DNA from: Alphaproteobacteria bacterium
GTDB lineage: Bacteria; Pseudomonadota; Alphaproteobacteria; Micavibrionales; UBA1664
Direction of reading: 5' to 3'
DNA length: 13,268 nucleotides
Assembly: GCA_018969935.1 (NCBI GenBank)
Contig: JAGWXJ010000045.1
Coordinates: 1-13,268, forward strand
Shown: piece after piece, positions 6,823 to 13,268 of the stretch
Layout: every line of letters begins with the position of its first letter
Position numbering within the stretch: position 1 is the first letter of the stretch
Notes under the pieces: model-generated
What the model saw: the letters and a program-made list of their open reading frames with translations, nothing else
Databases searched by the model: none
What the model was told of the DNA's origin: nothing
Program-made: the position numbers and the translations under genes

Positions 6823-7745
6823 TATGCCTTGTATATCTCCATGATATCGGACAGGAGTTTAAGGCTCTCGTCCCATGGGCGCTGGAATGCGTTACGACCC
6901 ATGATGGAGCCGTGGCCGCCGCCGTCGCGGATGGCCCGGGCCTCATCAAGCACTTCATTTGTACCTTTGGAAGCCCCGCCCGAAAAGACGACAATTCGTC
7001 GCCCGTCAAAGCAGGATTTGACAACATCGCTCACGCGTTGTGTCAGCGTATCGCGCGGAATGGCGTACTGTTCGTATACTTTTTTGGCTTCGCCCAGCTC
7101 AAGGTGCGCCGTCGGCAGTTTTACCTTGATGATATGCGCGCCCATCAGGCACCCCATATGCGCGCCGTACGATACGACATCAAGGGCCGTTTCGCCGTCT
7201 TTGCTCAGGGTACCGCCGCGCGGGTAAACCCATAAAACTGTGGCAAGGCCGGCGGCCTTGGCTTCGCGTGAAAGTGCCGCGAATTCTTCCATTTGGGCAT
7301 AGCAGGCATCGGAGCCGGGGTAGATGGTAAACCCGATGGCCGAGCAGCCAAGGCGCACCGCGTCCTCAACGGTGCCTACAACCGCTTGGTCCGCGTTTTC
7401 TTTCTGGCGGGAAAGCGAGTTCGCGTGATTGCACTTCAGAATGGTCGGTATCTGGCCTTTGAAGGTCTTGTAGCCGGCTTCAAGCGTGCCAAGCGGTGCC
7501 GCAAACGCGCTGCAACCGGATTCAATGCCCAGCTTGAATTGCCAGTGCGGGTCATAGGCGGCGGGGTTGATGGCAAAGCTGCGTGCGGGCCCGTGTTCGA
7601 AACCTTGGTCAATCGGCAGGATAACCATGCGCCCTGTACCGCCGGGTTTACCCTGCATCAGCATTTTGGCGATGTTTTCGCGCGTCTTCTCGTTGTCGGA
7701 CTCGTAATTGGCAAGAAGGGCGTCAACGGTTTTGGTAGTTTTCAT
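6822..7745 (-). CDS. fbaB: Class I fructose-bisphosphate aldolase, DhnA/FbaB type
   Basis: 307 residues. Splits fructose 1,6-bisphosphate into dihydroxyacetone phosphate and glyceraldehyde 3-phosphate, or the reverse, through a Schiff base. The DhnA/archaeal-type signature is seen in VILPIDQGFEHGP (41-53), LKCNHANSL, AIGFTIYPGS, LWVYPRGG and the strand AHIIKVKLP, which holds the probable Schiff-base lysine (Lys207 or Lys209), then VVFSGGASKG and GSIMGRNAFQRP for phosphate binding. AGGAGAT lies six bases before the ATG. It is preceded by a terminator, and overlaps the receiver gene by one base. Together with gap and tkt just upstream it serves sugar phosphate metabolism. Confidence 0.95.
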   Translation of the reverse strand: MKTTKTVDALLANYESDNEKTRENIAKMLMQGKPGGTGRMVILPIDQGFEHGPARSFAINPAAYDPHWQFKLGIESGCSAFAAPLGTLEAGYKTFKGQIPTILKCNHANSLSRQKENADQAVVGTVEDAVRLGCSAIGFTIYPGSDACYAQMEEFAALSREAKAAGLATVLWVYPRGGTLSKDGETALDVVSYGAHMGCLMGAHIIKVKLPTAHLELGEAKKVYEQYAIPRDTLTQRVSDVVKSCFDGRRIVVFSGGASKGTNEVLDEARAIRDGGGHGSIMGRNAFQRPWDESLKLLSDIMEIYKA

Positions 7746-7760
7746 GGTATCTCCTGAGGA

Positions 7761-7791
7761 ATAAAAAACCGCCTTACTGTCGTAGGCGGTT
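7761..7791 (-). terminator. Terminator between the 51-residue gene and fbaB (minus strand)
   Basis: AACCGCC (7767-7773) pairs with GGCGGTT (7785-7791); TAC/GTA extends the stem inward with one bulged T and a TGTC loop. On the minus strand the stem is followed by TTTTTTATT (complement of 7759-7767), a clear U-tract. It lies only 16 bases before the fbaB ATG, right beside the ribosome binding site, so it either ends the tkt-gap transcript or acts as a partial barrier for read-through into fbaB. Confidence 0.8.
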
Positions 7792-7798
7792 CCGTGAA

Positions 7799-7804
7799 TG
7801 TCAA
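7799..7804 (-). promoter_or_regulatory. Possible -35 box for fbaB
   Basis: A perfect TTGACA on the minus strand lies 53 bases before the fbaB ATG. No convincing -10 follows: GACAGT at 17 bases is the best fit and lies in the terminator loop. If it works, fbaB and the receiver gene have a promoter embedded in the terminator. Weak evidence. Confidence 0.3.
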
Positions 7805-7815
7805 TTGCTCAAAAA

Positions 7816-7971
7816 TTAGCCTTGGGGCGTCAGCGTGGGCTGCTTGGCTTTGGGTGTCGGCGTACCAACGGGCACATCGGCACCGTAGTGGTGGGCAACT
7901 TGCTGCATCGATGCGATGGCGGCGCCAACGGCGGCCTGCGCTTCGGGGGAAAGTTCGAGTTTATTGCTCAT
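7816..7971 (-). CDS. 51-residue protein of unknown function
   Basis: ATG at 7969-7971 to TAA at 7816-7818. The first 30 residues look helical and amphipathic (SPEAQAAVGAAIASMQQVAHHYG); the last 20 are rich in Pro, Thr and Lys (GTPTPKAKQPTLTPQ) and are probably disordered. It starts 11 bases inside the end of the winged-helix gene, which suggests translational coupling, and is followed by the terminator at 7761-7791. It could be a partner of the winged-helix protein. No family recognised; only the overlap and the sensible composition support it. Confidence 0.6.
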   Translation of the reverse strand: MSNKLELSPEAQAAVGAAIASMQQVAHHYGADVPVGTPTPKAKQPTLTPQG

Positions 7972-8518
7972 GGCTTTTCACAATGCCTTCTTCAATTAAC
8001 GTCTTGATGGCGCGCTGGTCTGTCGTCGGCGGTCCGTCATACAGGTTGTTGATGACATCACTCCGCGAGGCTTGGCCCTTCGCGCCTACCGTAATCAGGG
8101 CCTTAAGCTCCCTGAGTGACGGCATATGCTTATGAAACAATGCTATAAAGACTTCTAGGCTTTTTTTCAAGAGTTCATGCTGATTTCCGAAAGGGCGGAG
8201 GGCCAGCTGAAGGTGTTTATGGGTAAACTGGCTGGTTTGCAGCTGGCTTTCGCGGGCGTCCGTGCGGCCCGCTTCCCGTACCACGCAGCCGTGGCTCCAC
8301 AGCCAGTCCACGTTTCTGGAAACCACTGATTTTTCAAGGTTAAGGCGCTCGCCAATGGCGTTCTGGGTGGTGTGCGGGTTGGCGTCGATATCCAGCAATA
8401 TCAGGGCGCGGCGCACACTCACCGAAGGGTCACCCATGGAATCCACAAGGTGGTCGATAACCTGCCCAAGGCGGATGATATCGGCCTTGGCAGGCGCTTT
8501 TGCGTCTTCAGTGTTCAT
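7961..8518 (-). CDS. Winged-helix DNA-binding protein, MarR-like, two wHTH units
   Basis: 185 residues from the ATG at 8518. The first unit, about residues 35-97, reads as a MarR-type winged helix: ALILLDIDANPHTT, NAIGERLNLEKSVVSRNVDWL as helix-turn-helix, and a wing with GRTDARES. A helical linker follows (about 100-132). The second, about 133-181, has a similar layout: LKALITVGAKGQASRSDVIN then TTDQRAIKTLIEEGIV. MarR-like proteins bind DNA as dimers; two units in one chain is less usual. A TTG at 8566 would add 16 residues and start right after the DUF1428 stop, but the ATG has a short AGG upstream. Target and ligand unknown; it may control its own operon. Confidence 0.78.
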   Translation of the reverse strand: MNTEDAKAPAKADIIRLGQVIDHLVDSMGDPSVSVRRALILLDIDANPHTTQNAIGERLNLEKSVVSRNVDWLWSHGCVVREAGRTDARESQLQTSQFTHKHLQLALRPFGNQHELLKKSLEVFIALFHKHMPSLRELKALITVGAKGQASRSDVINNLYDGPPTTDQRAIKTLIEEGIVKSHEQ

Positions 8519-8569
8519 GGGGCCTATGTAGCATGGCGCGGGCCAACCGCACAACTTGGCGGGCAAACG

Positions 8570-8926
8570 CTAGTCTGACGACACGATTTCCTTGAAGCCC
8601 GCATACCCGATACGGCTGCAATCAAAGGGCAGGGGCTTGTCGGCCATGCCGTCAAAGCGTTTGTCTTTCATGACCTTGGCGTTCACGCTGTCACGGTGCT
8701 TGCGGTTTTTGAAAACAATCCAGGCAAACACAACAGTTTCACCCTTTTTGGGTTGTGCCAGCTCTTGCAGCGATTTGCCCATTTTGGCCACGCCGTCATC
8801 AAGCAGGCATTCGTGGTACCCAAGCGCGCCGTGGTCCATCCACACTTTGCAGGCCAGTTTGGCAAGCTTGGTGTATGCCTTGACGTTCTTGGTAGGTAAA
8901 GGCAGCAAAAAACCGTCAACGTACAT
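8570..8926 (-). CDS. DUF1428 (YbaA-like) family protein
   Basis: 118 residues matching the DUF1428 family: MYVDGFLLPLPTKNVKAY at the start, GALGYHECLLDD in the middle, VVFAWIVFKNRKHRD, then FDGMADKPLPFDCSRIGYAGF near the end. Proteins of this family have a dimeric ferredoxin-like alpha/beta barrel fold; their function is not known. Length is normal. GAGG lies before the ATG. It begins 15 bases after gap stops, so it is very likely in the tkt-gap transcript. Confidence 0.88.
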   Translation of the reverse strand: MYVDGFLLPLPTKNVKAYTKLAKLACKVWMDHGALGYHECLLDDGVAKMGKSLQELAQPKKGETVVFAWIVFKNRKHRDSVNAKVMKDKRFDGMADKPLPFDCSRIGYAGFKEIVSSD

Positions 8927-8941
8927 AGGGGCCTCGTAAGG

Positions 8942-9946
8942 TTAGAGTTTCCCCATAAGAACGGCTGTATCCAGCATTCGGTTCGAGAAACCCCACTCGT
9001 TGTCATACCAGCTCATGACGCGGCACAGCGTACCGTCAATCACCTTCACCTCGTTCATCGCAAAGATGGACGAATGCGCATCGTGGTTGAAGTCGCTGCT
9101 GACAAGCGGCTCGCTGTAATAGCCCAGAATGCCTTTCAGCGGGCCGTCAGCGGCAGCCTTGATGGCCTTGCAGATTTCCTCGGGCGTAGTGGCTTTTTTT
9201 GCCACGAACTTGAAGTCCACAACCGATACGTTGGGCGTCGGTACACGGATGGATGTACCGTCCAGCTTGCCCTTCAGGTCAGGTAGTACCTTGCCTACCG
9301 CCTTGGCGGCACCCGTGGTGGTGGGGATCATGTTAAGCGCGGCTGCGCGGGCGCGGTGCAGGTCCTTGTGGGCCGTATCAACCGTACGCTGGTCGCCGGT
9401 GTAGCTATGGATGGTCGTCATGAAGCCGTGCTCGATACCAATCGCGTTGTGCAGCACATAGGCCACGGGCGCAAGGCAGTTGGTGGTGCACGATGCGTTT
9501 GAAACAACCGTATGTTCCGGCTTCAGCTTGTCGTGGTTGATGCCGTACACAACCGTGATGTCCTCATCGGTGGCGGGGGCGGAAATCAGCACCTTGCGGG
9601 CACCGGCCGTAATATGGGCGGATGCCTTGGCCTTGTCTGTGAAAATGCCCGAACATTCAAGCGCGATGTCGATTTTCAGGTCCTTCCAGGGCAGGGCAGC
9701 AGGGTCCTTTTGCTGGCAGACCACAATCTCTTGTCCGTTAATCACCAGCTTGTCGCCGCGGACTTCAACAGGGTAGGGGAAGCGGCCATGCACGCTGTCA
9801 TACTTCAGCAGGTGCGCGTTGGTGGCGGCATCGGCAAGGTCGTTGATGGCAACGATCTCGATATCCTTGCGGCCGCTTTCATAAAGGGCACGGGCAACAA
9901 GGCGGCCAATACGTCCAAATCCGTTAATAGCTACGCGTACAGTCAT
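8942..9946 (-). CDS. gap: Glyceraldehyde-3-phosphate dehydrogenase, type I
   Basis: 334 residues. Converts glyceraldehyde 3-phosphate, phosphate and NAD(P)+ to 1,3-bisphosphoglycerate, in glycolysis or the reverse. VRVAINGFGRIGRLVARA is the dinucleotide-binding loop, Asp36 in INDLAD is typical of NAD preference, and SNASCTTNC carries catalytic Cys153 with His180 in TTIHSYTGDQ. The C-terminal SWYDNEWGFSNRMLD is canonical. The start at 9946 gives the normal N-terminus and has GAGAGGA upstream; the frame is open 33 codons further but runs into tkt. Nineteen bases separate it from the tkt stop, so tkt and gap form an operon. No pgk gene follows. Confidence 0.97.
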   Translation of the reverse strand: MTVRVAINGFGRIGRLVARALYESGRKDIEIVAINDLADAATNAHLLKYDSVHGRFPYPVEVRGDKLVINGQEIVVCQQKDPAALPWKDLKIDIALECSGIFTDKAKASAHITAGARKVLISAPATDEDITVVYGINHDKLKPEHTVVSNASCTTNCLAPVAYVLHNAIGIEHGFMTTIHSYTGDQRTVDTAHKDLHRARAAALNMIPTTTGAAKAVGKVLPDLKGKLDGTSIRVPTPNVSVVDFKFVAKKATTPEEICKAIKAAADGPLKGILGYYSEPLVSSDFNHDAHSSIFAMNEVKVIDGTLCRVMSWYDNEWGFSNRMLDTAVLMGKL

Positions 9947-9965
9947 GGTCTTTTCCTCTCCGTTA

Positions 9966-11984
9966 TTACTTCGCGGCGCTGGCAATCGCGGCTGCCGTGA
10001 TACCGAAATGTTCATACAGTTTCTGGTAAGGGGCGGACTCGCCAAAGCCCTTCATCCCGATAAAGATATCCCCAGCCCCCATATACTTATCCCAAGGCAT
10101 GCGGATAGCGGCCTCAACCACGATGCGCTTGGCAGACTTATCCCCAAGTACACTGCGTTTGTAAGCTTCATCCTGTTTCTCAAGAAGTTCTATGCAAGGC
10201 ACTGAAACCAATTGAACTTTTATGCTTGAGCCTTGCAGCTTCTCATACGCTTCAAACGCTATGGAAACCTCGGAACCGCTGGCCATCAAGACCAGGTCAG
10301 GTTGGCCAGCCTCGAAGTTTTTACGCAGGATGTACGCACCTTTTGCACAGGCGTTTGACGCCGTTTTATCAAGGCGCATCTGCGGTACGGCTTGACGGGT
10401 CAGGGCAAACACGGTCGGGCCGTCTTGGCGGTCCAGTGCAATCTGCCAGCACTCTGCTGTTTCAACGGCGTCGCACGGGCGCACCACATAGCAATTGGGG
10501 ATGGCGCGCAGGGCCGCAAGGTGCTCGACGGGTTGGTGGGTCGGGCCATCTTCGCCAAGGCCGATGGAATCATGGGTCATGACATGGATGGCGCGGGTCT
10601 TCATAAGCGCGGCCATACGGATGGCAGGGCGGCAGTAATCAGAGAACGTCAGGAACGTGCCCGAGTAGGGGATAACACCGCCATGCAGCGCCATGCCGTT
10701 CATGGCAGCGGCCATACCGTGCTCGCGCACGCCGTAATGGATGTACTGCCCGCCATACGAACCGGTTTTAACCACGTTCGTACCCTTCTTGTATGTGTTG
10801 TTGGATGGCGTCAGGTCAGCCGAACCGCCAACCAGCTCGGGAAGCGCTTCCAGCAAGGCGTTGAGCACATCGCCCGATGCTTGGCGGGTGGCAGTTTTCA
10901 CAGGTTTTTCAACAAGGTTCTGCACAATCTTGTCTACAGCAGCTGCCGTACGGGCCGATACATCCCCCGAGAACGCGGCATCGAAGGCCGCACGCTGGTC
11001 GGATTTTTCGTAACGGACTTGCCATGCCTTGCGGGCGGATGCGCCACGCGCACCGGCTTCGCGCCACCACGTCAAAATATCGGCAGGGATTTCAAAGGGC
11101 GCATGCGGCCACTCAAGGGCCTCGCGCGTGCCTTTAATCTCGTCAGCACCAAGCGGTGAGCCATGGGATGATGATGTATTGGCCTTGGTCGGCGCGCCGT
11201 ACCCAATGGTTGTCTGGCAACGGATAAGGGAAGGCTTGTCCGATTTCTGGGCCTTCGCAATGGCTTTCTCGATGGCGTCGAAGTCATGGCCGTCGATGGT
11301 CTGCACATCCCAGCCGTAGGCTTCAAAGCGGCCTGTCGGGTCTTCGGTGTAGGAAAGGCTGGTCGGCCCATCGATGGAAATACCGTTGTCGTCATAAAGC
11401 ACAACAAGTTTGGAGAGCTTCAGGTGCCCTGCCAGCGAGCATGCTTCATGGGAAATGCCTTCCATCATGTCGCCGTCCGATGCGATGACGTACGTAAAGT
11501 GGTTCATCAGCCCGTCACCGAAGCGGGCATTGTTGATGCGCTCGGCCAGCGCAAAGCCCACGGCGTTGGCAATACCTTGGCCAAGCGGGCCGGTCGTGGT
11601 TTCAACCGCAATCGCGGGGTCAACCTCGGGGTGGCCGGGTGTGATGGAATGCAACTGGCGGAACTGCTTGATTTGATCAAGCGTCATCTTCTCGTAGCCC
11701 AGCAGATACCCAAGGCTGTACAGCAGCATGGAGCCATGCCCGCAGGACAGGATGAAACGGTCGCGGTCCGCCCAGTGGGGGGCGGCAGGGTCAAACGACA
11801 TGAATTTGGAAAACAGTACGGTCGCAACATCGGCCATACCCATCGGCATGCCGGGGTGGCCTGAGTTTGCTTTTTCAACGGCATCCATCGAAAGCGCGCG
11901 GATGGCGTTGGAATAACGGCGGAGGGGGTGCGCATCTACGGCGCGGGCGGCGGTTGCAGCTTGGGCGAGGTTGGTCGAGGCCAT
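9966..11984 (-). CDS. tkt: Transketolase
   Basis: 672 residues, the usual length. Moves two-carbon units between sugar phosphates using thiamine diphosphate, linking the pentose phosphate pathway with glycolysis or the Calvin cycle. GHPGMPMG (42-49), SCGHGSML, TGPLGQGIANAVG and the ThDP/metal motif from SDGDMMEG (169-176) to DDNG (Asn200) are seen. GYGAPTKANTSSSHGSPLG lies in the middle, and GVREHGMAA holds the cofactor-activating Glu421; the C-terminal domain follows. AAGGAT lies nine bases before the ATG at 11984, preferred over an open frame reaching 12023. A promoter sits at 12010-12037. It is the first gene of the tkt-gap operon. Confidence 0.97.
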   Translation of the reverse strand: MASTNLAQAATAARAVDAHPLRRYSNAIRALSMDAVEKANSGHPGMPMGMADVATVLFSKFMSFDPAAPHWADRDRFILSCGHGSMLLYSLGYLLGYEKMTLDQIKQFRQLHSITPGHPEVDPAIAVETTTGPLGQGIANAVGFALAERINNARFGDGLMNHFTYVIASDGDMMEGISHEACSLAGHLKLSKLVVLYDDNGISIDGPTSLSYTEDPTGRFEAYGWDVQTIDGHDFDAIEKAIAKAQKSDKPSLIRCQTTIGYGAPTKANTSSSHGSPLGADEIKGTREALEWPHAPFEIPADILTWWREAGARGASARKAWQVRYEKSDQRAAFDAAFSGDVSARTAAAVDKIVQNLVEKPVKTATRQASGDVLNALLEALPELVGGSADLTPSNNTYKKGTNVVKTGSYGGQYIHYGVREHGMAAAMNGMALHGGVIPYSGTFLTFSDYCRPAIRMAALMKTRAIHVMTHDSIGLGEDGPTHQPVEHLAALRAIPNCYVVRPCDAVETAECWQIALDRQDGPTVFALTRQAVPQMRLDKTASNACAKGAYILRKNFEAGQPDLVLMASGSEVSIAFEAYEKLQGSSIKVQLVSVPCIELLEKQDEAYKRSVLGDKSAKRIVVEAAIRMPWDKYMGAGDIFIGMKGFGESAPYQKLYEHFGITAAAIASAAK

Positions 11985-12009
11985 GGGTCTATATCCTTGT
12001 GAGGATGCT

Positions 12010-12037
12010 ACAATACGAACCACGCGCGCCGGGTCAA
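12010..12037 (-). promoter_or_regulatory. Promoter of the tkt-gap operon
   Basis: On the minus strand TTGACC (12032-12037) and TATTGT (12010-12015) are 16 bases apart, giving a leader of about 20 bases before the tkt ATG. It is a good housekeeping-type match. Confidence 0.6.
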
Positions 12038-12047
12038 CATTTAAAAC

Positions 12048-12061
12048 GGGTTTTTAAACCC
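12048..12061. promoter_or_regulatory. Inverted repeat upstream of the tkt -35 box
   Basis: GGGTTT (12048-12053) and AAACCC (12056-12061) form a perfect palindrome with a two-base centre, ten bases upstream of the tkt -35. Position suggests an operator for an activator or repressor of tkt. The two-base spacer is too short for an RNA hairpin loop, so a DNA site is the better reading. Confidence 0.35.
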
Positions 12062-12184
12062 CCAAAACGGCAGCGCCATCCCCGTCAAATCGTGATGTTG
12101 ATAACTCATAATGAATCTGGACAAAGGGCAGGGGCCCCGTTAATCGTGGACATATTCTAAAAATTGAAAGTATGGGCGTATCTC

Positions 12185-12406
12185 ATGGAACTGGAAAACA
12201 GTTTGCGTCGTCTTGGTGCCGTCGTGGCCGAGCTTGAAAAGGCCGCAACGGCTGCCGCTGCCAAACCGGCAACAACCACAAATCAGATTGATATGTTCGC
12301 GGGCGTATCGCCGCGCAAGCCAAGCGTAGACAACACGCTGATGGCCAAAAAACTGGATCGTACAATCGAACGCATTGAAAACCTTCTTCAGGTAGGGAGC
12401 CGTTAA
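12185..12406 (+). CDS. Short coiled-coil protein upstream of zapA
   Basis: 73 residues from the ATG at 12185. Helical stretches at about 1-25 (ELENSLRRLGAVVAELEKA) and 54-73 (AKKLDRTIERIENLL) have heptad spacing and flank an Ala/Thr-rich linker and QIDMFAG. It resembles the small coiled-coil proteins found just before zapA in alphaproteobacteria, but I cannot assign the family firmly. The stop is three bases from the zapA ATG, and zapA's GGGAG lies in its last codons, so the two are coupled. A TTG at 12164 would add seven residues. A role in division with ZapA is inference from position. Confidence 0.72.
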   Translation: MELENSLRRLGAVVAELEKAATAAAAKPATTTNQIDMFAGVSPRKPSVDNTLMAKKLDRTIERIENLLQVGSR

Positions 12407-12409
12407 GCC

Positions 12410-12919
12410 ATGTCAAAGGTCAACATCAACGTAAACAACAAGCCTTTCACCATCGCCTGCGATGACGGTCAGGAGTCCCGCGTACAGCAGCTCGGCAAAT
12501 ACGTCGATGAACGCTTCCGCGAACTCAATCAGGCTGGCGCCGCCCCGAATGAAAGCTACACGCTGGTGCTCACCGCCCTCGTGATTGCCGATGACATGTT
12601 CGACGCCAAGGATCAGGCTGAAAAAGCCCGCCTTCAGGCCAATTCCTCCGCCAATCGCGGCCCGTCACCGGCTGAAATCGAAGCCAAAATCCGTGCCGAA
12701 CTCTCGGCCGCCTATGATAACCACATCGCAGGCCTGAATGCCGAAATCGCACGCCTTCGTCAGGCCGCGCAATCCGCTGGCAACAACGTGACCGATCTTG
12801 CCAAGGCCCGCGCCGAGGCTGAAGCCGCTTTGAAAGCCCGCGAGGCCGAGATAGCAAAGGTCGTCGATGCGATGACCGAGCGTGTCGAAGCCGCCGTCAA
12901 AAAGCTCAAGCGCGCCTAG
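12410..12919 (+). CDS. zapA: Cell division protein ZapA
   Basis: 169 residues. The first about 65 match ZapA: VNINVNNKPFTIACDDGQE, RVQQLGKYVDERFREL and the helix LVLTALVIADDMFD. ZapA binds FtsZ and helps hold protofilaments together at the Z ring. The remaining 100 residues are an Ala/Glu/Arg-rich coiled coil, longer than the roughly 110-residue gammaproteobacterial ZapA; alphaproteobacterial members often have such a tail. GGGAG lies upstream, inside the previous gene. 6S RNA follows at about 45 bases, the normal order in this class. Confidence 0.92.
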   Translation: MSKVNINVNNKPFTIACDDGQESRVQQLGKYVDERFRELNQAGAAPNESYTLVLTALVIADDMFDAKDQAEKARLQANSSANRGPSPAEIEAKIRAELSAAYDNHIAGLNAEIARLRQAAQSAGNNVTDLAKARAEAEAALKAREAEIAKVVDAMTERVEAAVKKLKRA

Positions 12920-12932
12920 GCTTTTCAATTCT

Positions 12933-12960
12933 TTGCAAAACCGCCAAAACCCTCTATATC
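12933..12960 (+). promoter_or_regulatory. Promoter of 6S RNA
   Basis: TTGCAA (12933-12938) and TATATC (12955-12960) are 16 bases apart, placing the start near 12966, at the 5' arm of the 6S RNA closing stem. Only 13 bases lie between the zapA stop and the -35. Confidence 0.6.
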
Positions 12961-12964
12961 TGAT

Positions 12965-13129
12965 GCGGGGCTGCGGGGTTTACGTGTAGGTACCAAAATC
13001 CCTCGGGCCGATAATTATTCGCTTTGGGAGCTGTCCCTGATAAGGGCCTAGCCCTTATTACATGGCACCCACCTGGTTAGTTGGGCCAGTAGCGGATTTG
13101 ATGCATGCCCACGGCCATCGTGGCCCCGC
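12965..13129 (+). ncRNA. ssrS: 6S RNA
   Basis: About 165 bases between zapA and the cyclo-ligase gene, where alphaproteobacteria carry 6S RNA. GCGGGGC (12965-12971) pairs with GCCCCGC (13123-13129) to form the closing stem. The far end folds into a hairpin, ATAAGGGC (13040-13047) with GCCCTTAT (13051-13058). Between them is a long rod with a purine/pyrimidine-rich bubble region (CCTCGGGCCGATAATTATTCG and matching 3' side), the part that imitates an open promoter and traps sigma-70 RNA polymerase in stationary phase. Ends are set by pairing and are approximate. Confidence 0.85.
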
Positions 13130-13141
13130 TTGATTGACGAG

Positions 13142-13268
13142 ATGAATATATCAGACCACAGTTCCCGTAAAAAACAGCTGCGCCGCGGGGCACAATCCGC
13201 GGGTGCCAGCGCCGCCGACAAGCAGCGTCTGGATGCCGACTTGGCCGCGCGTTTTCTGGATACGTTTG
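13142..13268 (+). CDS. 5-formyltetrahydrofolate cyclo-ligase, N-terminal fragment (probable)
   Basis: The first 42 residues of a frame that runs off the window. The start SRKKQLRRGAQSAG and ADKQRLDADLAARFLDTF has the Lys/Arg-rich first helix usual for this enzyme, which turns 5-formyl- into 5,10-methenyltetrahydrofolate. The main support is the 6S RNA just upstream, which is commonly followed by this gene. No ATP or folate motif is inside the window. ATG at 13142 has no clear Shine-Dalgarno; TTG at 13130 in the same frame is an alternative start. Confidence 0.7.
   Translation, partial: MNISDHSSRKKQLRRGAQSAGASAADKQRLDADLAARFLDTF

Noticed and set aside
7293..7757. 154-codon plus-strand frame over fbaB
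   Set aside because: Antisense shadow of a well conserved aldolase, with no ribosome binding site.
8519..8566. TTG start at 8566 for the winged-helix gene
   Set aside because: No Shine-Dalgarno precedes it and the extra 16 residues look like translated leader; kept only as an alternative.
10392..11864. Long plus-strand open frames (10392-11159 and 11286-11864)
   Set aside because: They are antisense shadows of the transketolase gene, which is unmistakable on the minus strand.
12040..12058. Possible CtrA site (two TTAA boxes) upstream of tkt
   Set aside because: The boxes are nine bases apart, whereas the CtrA motif needs seven.
1..13268. CRISPR arrays, insertion sequences, prophage or other mobile genes
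   Set aside because: No repeats with regular spacing, no transposase or integrase motifs, and the genes are continuous housekeeping operons.

Overview
The window looks like the chromosome of an alphaproteobacterium. The main signs are a zapA - 6S RNA - 5-formyltetrahydrofolate cyclo-ligase order at the right end, a C-minus type ribosomal protein L31, a DhnA-type class I aldolase, and an Hsp20 gene whose leader can fold like a ROSE thermometer. I cannot name the genus. Most of it is ordinary housekeeping sequence. I see no transposase, integrase, phage gene, CRISPR array or tRNA.

Left part (1-3000): the 3' end of valS; a small secreted cysteine-containing protein with its own promoter and a hairpin over its ribosome binding site; a GNAT acetyltransferase starting directly after a terminator; then, on the minus strand, an Hsp20 chaperone with a ROSE-like leader, and rpmE coupled to a small exported protein of unknown function.

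Middle (3000-6800): a plus-strand two-gene operon encodes a FIST-domain sensor and a soluble hybrid histidine kinase with PAS, HisKA, HATPase, REC and HPt domains. This layout resembles the NosP/NahK nitric-oxide sensing pairs. A stand-alone receiver gene meets it head to head, with stop codons sharing bases. All parts of a multi-step phosphorelay are therefore present, but the receiver is transcribed with fbaB rather than with the kinase. This is the most interesting part of the window.

Right part (6800-12000, minus strand): central carbon metabolism in the order tkt - gap - DUF1428 protein - double winged-helix protein - 51-residue protein - terminator - fbaB - receiver. Transketolase, GAPDH and fructose-bisphosphate aldolase belong to the pentose phosphate, glycolytic/gluconeogenic or Calvin-type sugar phosphate pool. 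A tkt promoter with a nearby inverted repeat lies at about 12010-12061.

Right end (12024-13268, plus strand): a divergent intergenic region, a short coiled-coil protein, the division protein ZapA, 6S RNA with its own promoter, and the start of a probable 5-formyltetrahydrofolate cyclo-ligase cut by the window edge.
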